Below, piece after piece: positions 7,691 to 12,775 of a stretch of DNA of 12,775 nucleotides (positions within the stretch are counted from its first letter, which is position 1; the number at the start of each line of letters is the position of its first letter). The stretch comes from CAYUWG01 sp964448285 (GTDB lineage Bacteria; Bacteroidota; Ignavibacteria; SZUA-365). The position numbers were made by a program, and so were the translations under genes. The notes beneath the pieces are model-generated. The model searched no databases and was not told the origin of the DNA. It worked only from the letters and a program-made list of their open reading frames with translations. The stretch is from positions 1 to 12,775 of the forward strand of contig CAYUWG010000087.1 of the NCBI GenBank assembly GCA_964448285.1, written 5' to 3'.

Positions 7691-7875
7691 TCAGAAGCGG
7701 GATTACCAAACCGAAAGAAGCGCTGTAATAAGAAGAGAATTACTCGTTGAAGCGAAAGGTTATTGCGTCTGATTCTAACACAACCTATGTTCATCTTTAC
7801 CCTTTGGAGAAGGATTGAGGCGCGGTAACCCAAACGCAGAAAACATTGTCATTTGAGTAAGGAAAGAAAGCCACC

Positions 7876-9483
7876 ATGAGATACAACCTGATACTCGTTT
7901 CGATCTTCACTCTCCTTACAGCACAGGTAGCAACCAGCCAGCCTTTCCTCAAGACGCTGTTGGAAGTTACCGGAGAACGTTACGACGATGCACTTGGCAC
8001 GAGTGTACTCGCACTTGGGGATATTAACGGTGACGGATGGCCGGACTTTGGAGTGAGTGTGGGTGGACGCAGGCAGTTCTGGATTTACTATGGAGGGCCG
8101 GGGATACTGGATGACAAGGTGGATGCTATCTTGGTTGGAGGACGTAATGCAGCCATTGGAGATTTCAATGGGGATGGTTATCCAGACTTGATTTCGGTGA
8201 AACCCATCCTTTCAGATGTCGCTAACTTTGACACGGCGTATGTCTATCTGGGAAAGTCAGGCCCTGGCTTGATGCTCGATACGATTCCCGCCTTCAAGAT
8301 TCCGAGTGCAAGCCGTTCCGGTAACCTCGGTCGTTACATGGCAATTGGCGACCTCAATGGAGATGGGATACAGGACCTTGCTGTGCATGAAGATTACCTG
8401 CGCGGGAGAGTGTATGTCTTCATGGGGAAACCGGACTTTAATGGAGTTCCGGATTTTACGGGAACGATTGATTCGGCGTACACACAGTATGGCTCTGAGA
8501 TACAGATAGCCGATGTAAATGGAGATGGATTTGATGATTTAGTTTTTGGAATGTTGCATGACAATCGTGGTCAAATCTGGCAACGCTGTCATATTCATCA
8601 TGGCCATGACGGATGGTGGTTCGATTACAGAAATGCTTCTCAGTTTTTGGACTCAAGGAACGTGGAAATACCGGACAGTTCGAAGACATGGTTTTTGGTG
8701 CCTCGTGTTTTGGATATCAATGGCGATGGTATTTCTGATGTCACCGTTGCTGGAAAAATTCAGGACCAATTGTATGTCTTCTATGGTCTAAGAGGAATGA
8801 TATCATCAAAACCTGATTTCATTATCCATAATCCCGTTCCCGGCAGGTATGAGTATTTTTTTGCATATAGGCCAATCCAAACTGCAGGTGACATTAATAA
8901 GGATTCATACCGTGACTTCGCTCTTCGTCTTGGCGTATTTACACAACCTTATCTCGTTTATTCCCCCGGTTCAAAAACTGGAATACAGGATTACTCATTT
9001 GCACGAAGCGCTCGATTCAATGAGTTTGGAGTGTACGGCGAATCGTTTGCGAACGTGGGAGATGTGAATGGCGATTCGGTCGATGATCTTTGTTCATCAT
9101 CACAAGCCGAATCAGCGAATATACACTTCGGGTATTTCCATGTACTCGCCGGTGACACGAAACTTGTAAACGTTGAACCATTCAAAGAACAACACCCATC
9201 GGGCTTTGCAGTCAGTCCGAACTGGCCTAATCCATTTTCATCCGTGACAACGATAGAGGTATCGGTGGAGCAGCCGGAACGCGTTACTGTGACCGTGTTC
9301 GATCTCTTAGGACGAGAGATCGCTATGCTAAACGATAGCCGCGTGGAGATGGGGATACACCGGTTCGTATGGAACGGTAAAAAGAAAGATGGTATCGAAG
9401 CTCCAAATGGCATATATATCTGTCTCGTAAAAACGAAGAATGCGGTTCGCTCGATGATGATGAACCTCATACACAATCACTGA
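7876..9483 (+). CDS. Secreted FG-GAP (VCBS) repeat protein with T9SS type A sorting domain
   Basis: The 535-residue protein has a signal peptide (about residues 1-21, ending 'TAQVATSQ'). Seven FG-GAP/VCBS repeats follow, each with a calcium-binding-type loop: 'DINGDGWPD' at 49-57 and similar loops at about 96, 159, 213, 280, 339 and 396. The loop at 339 ('DINKDSYRD') is degenerate. They would form an integrin-alpha-like seven-bladed propeller. Residues about 445-535 are a T9SS type A C-terminal domain ('SPNWPNPFSS', 'VFDLLGREIA', 'GIYICLVKT'), directing export through the outer membrane by type IX secretion. AAGGAAAG at 7859-7866 is a well-placed ribosome binding site. A second T9SS-type gene follows after 30 bases. 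The ligand is unknown. Confidence 0.92.
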   Translation: MRYNLILVSIFTLLTAQVATSQPFLKTLLEVTGERYDDALGTSVLALGDINGDGWPDFGVSVGGRRQFWIYYGGPGILDDKVDAILVGGRNAAIGDFNGDGYPDLISVKPILSDVANFDTAYVYLGKSGPGLMLDTIPAFKIPSASRSGNLGRYMAIGDLNGDGIQDLAVHEDYLRGRVYVFMGKPDFNGVPDFTGTIDSAYTQYGSEIQIADVNGDGFDDLVFGMLHDNRGQIWQRCHIHHGHDGWWFDYRNASQFLDSRNVEIPDSSKTWFLVPRVLDINGDGISDVTVAGKIQDQLYVFYGLRGMISSKPDFIIHNPVPGRYEYFFAYRPIQTAGDINKDSYRDFALRLGVFTQPYLVYSPGSKTGIQDYSFARSARFNEFGVYGESFANVGDVNGDSVDDLCSSSQAESANIHFGYFHVLAGDTKLVNVEPFKEQHPSGFAVSPNWPNPFSSVTTIEVSVEQPERVTVTVFDLLGREIAMLNDSRVEMGIHRFVWNGKKKDGIEAPNGIYICLVKTKNAVRSMMMNLIHNH

Positions 9484-9513
9484 TTCATTCACAATTAAAG
9501 GAAGGAAAGGAAA

Positions 9514-11105
9514 ATGAAACGCTCCGTACTACTTTTTTCGATAATCTGCGCGTGTTTACAACATGCACCAATGCTTCAAACCGCCTGGAGTCAGCAAACT
9601 GAGTTCGTCATCGGCGCCGACTGGCTCAGACAGCCACCCATCCCGTATTACGAGGGTCAAACTCTTATTACAGAGGTCCCATTGGATTGGTGGGAAAGAG
9701 TATCGGCGGCAGGGATCAGATGGGTAAGCATCTATACCGATACACTCTATCGGAATCTCATGGTACAGGAACTCGGGCACGCGAATACAGCGGGTATGCT
9801 CACAGTACCCGGCCACTCGGAAGGTATGAACGCATACTTCACACGCGGGAACAGATGGCGCTATCACCCGGAGTACAATGGTCATTTCACGTATGATACG
9901 CTTCGAAAAGGTGAACTTTGGTCGGAAGTCGGTGCAGAGAAGGATGCTGACGCATTTTCGCAACCTCTTAACTCCGTTCGTGCACGAGTCAACATCGACA
10001 CCGTCGGCTATCTCTGTCATGGGTTGATCCCGCAGGATCTCAACAATGCAGGCCATCTGCATGTGCGGCTGAGGTTAAGACTACCTGATGCACCATTAGA
10101 TACAAGTATTCAGGTTCTTCGTGTCTTTGTCGATACCGGTGGTGTGACGATGATTGATGCCGTTATCACTGGAGGACATTTGAAACGAACGCCGACAACG
10201 GCACAATCAGAGTGGCGGGGAGTACCGCTTGCAAGTAATGATGCTTACGGTGAAGTGCTTGTTGGAGATTTTGTCAGAGATGGAATAGGAAGCGTTGATA
10301 TACGCGTGCAATGGCTTGGGAACGTGAGTGTGATACTGGACTATGTAGCGTTCGATGATGATGCGGCAGACGAGTTATTCGGAGGAACTTGGGATCATAT
10401 TATCGACCATGAAATCGATACGTTGATGTCAACACAATGGTCCTTTCCGAACCGTATCGCGCGCTTCAAATCTGCTGATGAACCCACTCGTTATAAATGG
10501 CCGTTGGTCGGATATCACGAAGAGAGAGTCGCACAGAGAACGGGAAATCAGAAGCACACCCTCGGGATATGTTCTTCAATCGCAAGCAAAACTGAATCAA
10601 CCAGTTCTCATCGAGTCCTTATGCACGCGAAGCCCTTCCACTCATGCAATTGATTGCGATGGCAAAGCGAGACACGCTCGGCATGGAAAACGCAGTCGCA
10701 GAGATGGCGCAAGCGGGTTTTAACGAAACACAGATTCAGCAAGCATACAACATGCGTCGAGGCTATTATCGAGTGCTCCCGCGTTCATTCTTTCAGAAAG
10801 CATCAGATGAAGCTGAGCGCATGGTTCCTGAGCTTGAATCGAACGGTCAGCTTGTTGCGAGAGCATACCCAAATCCGTTCAATCCTTCGACGACAATCGA
10901 GTATGCAATCCCTGAAACCATGCCTGTCAAACTTCGCGTCTTCGATCTTCTCGGTCGTGGAGTCGCGCGACTTGTCGATGGCTGGCAGCAAGAAGGAACG
11001 TACGCTGAAGTGTTCGATGCATCGCGTCTGCCTTCAGGCGTCTATGTCTATGTGCTATCGACGCCATACTCGCATGTAAGCGGGCGGTTGTTGCTTATGA
11101 AATGA
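9514..11105 (+). pseudogene. Broken T9SS-exported protein gene (frameshifts and probable internal deletion)
   Basis: The 5' part (frame of 9514, stop near 10653) encodes a signal peptide (MKRSVLLFSIICACLQ... ending 'TAWSQQ') and an unrecognised region of about 310 residues that reads as genuine protein up to about 'RFKSADEPTRYKWPLVGY' (near 10510). Its last 40 or so residues look out of frame. The segment around 10550-10615 reads better one frame over ('SGYVLQSQAKLNQPVLIE'). The 3' part reads in the third frame from about 10600 to 11105 ('SPYAREALPLMQLIAMAKRD', then the T9SS type A domain 'AYPNPFNPSTTIEYAIP', 'LRVFDLLGRGVARL', 'SGVYVYVL', ending in a short basic tail). So two frame changes separate a secretion signal from its sorting tail. 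Either a decayed gene with an internal deletion or assembly or sequencing errors would explain this. A purine tract at 9497-9513 is the ribosome binding site. Confidence 0.75.
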
Positions 11106-11136
11106 ATAGAAAAGCTCTACGTGAGTTTAACTAATG

Positions 11137-12075
11137 TCACCGCCCTAACATCGCGGCGCCGAACATACCGGCGTCGTTTCCCAATGCAGCGGGTACGATC
11201 TCCATCGAATCTCGATGAACCCTGAGCACACGGGTTCTCGCGGATGAAAGCACGCCATCGAAGAGCGGTTTGCCCGCAGCGGCAACCCCGCCTCCGATGA
11301 TCGTCGTTGTGATGTCGAGAAGGTTCGTCGTGCTCGCTATCGCAACGCCAAGCAAGGCACCGGTTTCATAGAGAAACGCTCTCGCCGTTTTATCTCCTGC
11401 TTCAGCGGCGTTCGAGATATCGCGCGGCGAAAGAGTATCAGCGGCTCCGGCGGCTCTTTCATAGTGGAATGCGTCGGGAGAGTGCCGGATTGTTTCGAGG
11501 TATCGTCTCATGAGATAACCGCTCCCGATGTATGCTTCGATGCACCCGGTATTTCCGCAATTGCACGCGGGGCCGTTGTAATCGATCGTCATATGGCCGA
11601 ACTCTCCGCCGAAGCCTTTTTCGCCGTGATGGATTTTCCGGTCGATGATGATTCCGGAGCCGACGCCGGTCCCGAGCGTCAACGCGACGAACGTGTTCCG
11701 CTCTTTCCCAGCGCCAAAGTATGCCTCACCAAGCGCCGCACAGTTCGCGTCGTTCTCCAATCCGACCGGGATACTCCACCGGTCTTCGATAAGTGAAACG
11801 AGCGGGACTTCATCCCATCCCGGGAAGTTCGGAGGGTGAAGGAGAAGTCCACGCGCGAAGTCCACCGAACCGGGCGCACCGATGCCGATGCATTGAACCG
11901 TTGGTTCGCTCTTATGAATGAGCGATTCAATCACGCGATGGACTTGCTCGATGACCGCGGAGGGTCCGTCGGAAGCGAGTGAGGGAAGAGTCGTGCGAGA
12001 GAGGAGATTCAGGCGATCATCGACGAGAACGGCTTTGATGTTCGTTCCACCGATGTCGATCCCGATGCGGGTCAT
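11137..12075 (-). CDS. ROK family sugar kinase, probable glucokinase
   Basis: This 312-residue cytoplasmic protein is probably an ATP-dependent hexose kinase. The phosphate loop 'DIGGTNIK' is at 7-14, the sugar and catalytic segment 'ENDANCAALGE' at 107-117 (Asp109 the likely base), the second phosphate loop 'LGTGVGSGII' at 134-143, and the ROK zinc site is formed by His161 ('GGEFGHM') with Cys171, Cys173 and Cys178 ('CNCGNTGCIEAY'). There is no N-terminal helix-turn-helix, so it is a kinase and not a NagC/XylR-type repressor. Glucose is the most likely substrate, but N-acetylmannosamine or another hexose cannot be excluded. The ATG overlaps the upstream divIC-like stop codon by 4 bases (12072-12075), suggesting coupled translation. 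It converges on the broken T9SS gene, 31 bases away, with no clear terminator between them. Confidence 0.92.
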   Translation of the reverse strand: MTRIGIDIGGTNIKAVLVDDRLNLLSRTTLPSLASDGPSAVIEQVHRVIESLIHKSEPTVQCIGIGAPGSVDFARGLLLHPPNFPGWDEVPLVSLIEDRWSIPVGLENDANCAALGEAYFGAGKERNTFVALTLGTGVGSGIIIDRKIHHGEKGFGGEFGHMTIDYNGPACNCGNTGCIEAYIGSGYLMRRYLETIRHSPDAFHYERAAGAADTLSPRDISNAAEAGDKTARAFLYETGALLGVAIASTTNLLDITTTIIGGGVAAAGKPLFDGVLSSARTRVLRVHRDSMEIVPAALGNDAGMFGAAMLGR

Positions 12076-12416
12076 TCGGACTTGGCGCCGGCGGGATGAA
12101 CGCGATAGACTATTTCGCCCGGCTTGATCATCCCATGCACTTCACGGGCGACGCGTTCGATCGTGGCTTTATCGTAGAGGAGTTTGTTACGGACGCGCTT
12201 CAGAGAGTCGATTTCCGTCGTGAGCTGGCCGATGTGTTCTTCACGATCGGACAATTCGGACTCCAACATCACGCGGCGCAGCAGGCCTTTATTGCTGAAC
12301 GTGATCAGCAGAACTGCGACAATCACAGATCCGATCATCAGCGCGAGTTTCTTATTCCAGAGGAACCGGAAAAACTTTGGAGGGTCGCTGTGTTCACGGT
12401 AGCCGTAGGTTGGCAT
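12072..12416 (-). CDS. Septum formation initiator family protein (DivIC/FtsB-like)
   Basis: The 114-residue protein has a short cytoplasmic N-terminus, one membrane helix at about 24-41 ('LALMIGSVIVAVLLITF'), a heptad-like coiled coil at about 45-82 and a conserved end 'IERVAREVHGMIKPGEIVY' at 86-104, which is the hallmark of the DivIC/FtsB family. Such proteins form a complex with FtsL and FtsQ/DivIB at the division site and help activate septal peptidoglycan synthesis. Length and architecture fit the family. No Shine-Dalgarno is seen; a TAGGTTTG box ends only 4 bases before the ATG. It is the first gene of a two-gene unit with the ROK kinase. Confidence 0.88.
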   Translation of the reverse strand: MPTYGYREHSDPPKFFRFLWNKKLALMIGSVIVAVLLITFSNKGLLRRVMLESELSDREEHIGQLTTEIDSLKRVRNKLLYDKATIERVAREVHGMIKPGEIVYRVHPAGAKSE

Positions 12417-12420
12417 GGGG

Positions 12421-12428
12421 CAAACCTA
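12421..12428 (-). promoter_or_regulatory. TAnnTTTG-like -7 box immediately before the divIC-like start
   Basis: TAGGTTTG on the minus strand (12428-12421) matches the Bacteroidota -7 consensus, but it ends 4 bases before the ATG at 12416. If used, the mRNA would start at or within a few bases of the start codon and be nearly leaderless. No convincing -33 TTTG box was seen at the expected distance, so this may be chance. Confidence 0.3.
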
Positions 12429-12456
12429 CGAAACAACGAAGGAAGAAGAAAGGAGA

Positions 12457-12496
12457 CGGCGGGTCGGTGGGACGGTGGGTCGGTGGGACGGTGTCA
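12457..12496 (+). repeat. Octamer minisatellite, 5 units, with G-quadruplex motif
   Basis: Five 8-bp units (CGGCGGGT, CGGTGGGA, CGGTGGGT, CGGTGGGA, CGGTGTCA) share the unit of the array at 3245-3356. GGG runs at 12461, 12469, 12477 and 12485 are separated by 5-base loops, which satisfies the standard G3+N1-7 quadruplex pattern. The array sits about 40 bases upstream of the divIC-like start, with its G-rich strand opposite the coding strand. Confidence 0.88.
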
Positions 12497-12545
12497 CTTA
12501 GCTCATAGCTGATAGCGCCCGCAGATGGTCTGATCAGTCCTGCCG
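12497..12545 (+). repeat. Composite repeat, module B (copy 2)
   Basis: The sequence CTTAGCTCATAGCTGATAGC, followed by GCCCGC and a GGTCTGATCAGTC segment, matches 3357-3395. As in the first copy, it begins exactly where the octamer array ends and is followed by CATCATCCTGAGCG. Confidence 0.65.
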
Positions 12546-12619
12546 ACATCATCCTGAGCGCAAGGCGAACGATGAGCGCAAGGCGAACGATGAGCGCAAG
12601 TCGAACGATGAGCGCAAGT
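12546..12619 (+). repeat. Composite repeat, module C (copy 2): 18-bp tandem repeat, 3.5 units
   Basis: Units of GAGCGCAAGGCGAACGAT start at 12556, 12574 and 12592 (the third with T for G at one position), and a partial unit starts at 12610. They are related to the 17-bp GAGCG units at 3409-3459, but here the unit has been homogenised. Confidence 0.88.
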
Positions 12620-12673
12620 GACGCGGAGCGTCAAACGCTTCATTCCCACGCGGAGCGATGGGAACGAGTATGC
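12620..12673. repeat. 54-bp direct repeat, copy 1 (two GGA-loop hairpins)
   Basis: This 54-bp stretch is identical to 12721-12774. It holds two predicted hairpins with the same triloop: GACGC-GGA-GCGTC at 12620-12632, and TTCCCACGC-GGA-GCG(A)TGGGAA at 12643-12664, the latter a 9-bp stem with one bulged A. The architecture resembles REP/BIME-type dispersed intergenic repeats. The intervening 47 bases contain the palindrome CGCACGTGCG at 12676-12685 and no gene. Confidence 0.9.
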
Positions 12674-12720
12674 CGCGCACGTGCGAATCCGTAATCCCGA
12701 CGTTCGACAATTGAGTAAAC

Positions 12721-12774
12721 GACGCGGAGCGTCAAACGCTTCATTCCCACGCGGAGCGATGGGAACGAGTATGC
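12721..12774. repeat. 54-bp direct repeat, copy 2
   Basis: This is a perfect second copy of the 12620-12673 element, 101 bases away, at the very edge of the window. Further copies may continue beyond it. The gene-free stretch from 12417 to the window end holds only these repeat modules. Confidence 0.9.
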
Positions 12775-12775
12775 G

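Noticed and set aside
6193..7728. 511-codon open frame on the plus strand opposite lpxC/fabZ
   Set aside because: Its translation is rich in Asp, Glu, Arg and Val with no recognisable domain, while the opposite strand encodes LpxC-FabZ with every catalytic motif. It is a shadow caused by the codon bias of the real gene.
10440..10660. Programmed ribosomal frameshift in the second T9SS gene
   Set aside because: Two separate frame changes would be needed and no clear slippery heptamer with a downstream structure was seen. Decay, deletion or sequence error is simpler.
11106..11136. Bidirectional terminator between the convergent T9SS pseudogene and ROK gene
   Set aside because: Only 31 bases separate the genes, and no stem of useful length with a T-run was found.
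12556..12774. CRISPR array in the right-hand repeat cluster
   Set aside because: The 18-bp units are directly tandem with no spacers, and the 54-bp repeat has only two copies with a single 47-bp gap. No cas gene is present.

Overview
The window looks like a chromosomal segment of a bacterium from the Bacteroidota/Chlorobi side of the FCB group, possibly an Ignavibacteria- or Kapabacteria-like lineage. This rests on the lpxC-fabZ fusion, on proteins ending in a type IX secretion (T9SS type A) sorting domain, on large SBBP and FG-GAP surface proteins, on TAnnTTTG-like promoter boxes, and on a small DivIC/FtsB-type protein. No rRNA, tRNA, CRISPR array, phage gene or insertion sequence was recognised.

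Layout. (1) Positions 1-3016, minus strand: the first 1005 codons of a large secreted protein with an SBBP beta-propeller followed by five Cys-led modules of about 120 residues; its C-terminus is outside the window. (2) 3017-3541: repeat-rich intergenic DNA with an inverted repeat, an octamer minisatellite and two further repeat modules. (3) 3542-7623, minus strand: a tight four-gene operon in the order lpxC/fabZ, lpxA, a Gfo/Idh/MocA dehydrogenase, ispE. It covers the first lipid A steps plus one step of the MEP isoprenoid pathway. (4) 7624-7875: a divergent intergenic region with a candidate lpxC promoter. (5) 7876-11105, plus strand: an intact FG-GAP protein with a T9SS tail, then a second T9SS-type gene broken into three frames. 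(6) 11137-12416, minus strand: a divIC/ftsB-like gene overlapping a ROK sugar kinase gene by 4 bp. (7) 12417-12775: a second repeat cluster that copies the modules of region 2 in the same order and orientation, followed by a perfect 54-bp direct repeat with hairpin potential.

How the genes relate. LpxA and LpxC are consecutive enzymes of lipid A synthesis, and FabZ supplies hydroxyacyl-chain chemistry from the same polypeptide as LpxC. The dehydrogenase between lpxA and ispE resembles the GnnA group, which modifies UDP-GlcNAc before LpxA acts. The three large secreted proteins are surface or extracellular proteins of unknown substrate. I did not find an unmistakable new system. The most unusual features are the duplicated composite repeat, the GnnA-like gene beside lpxA, and the broken T9SS gene.
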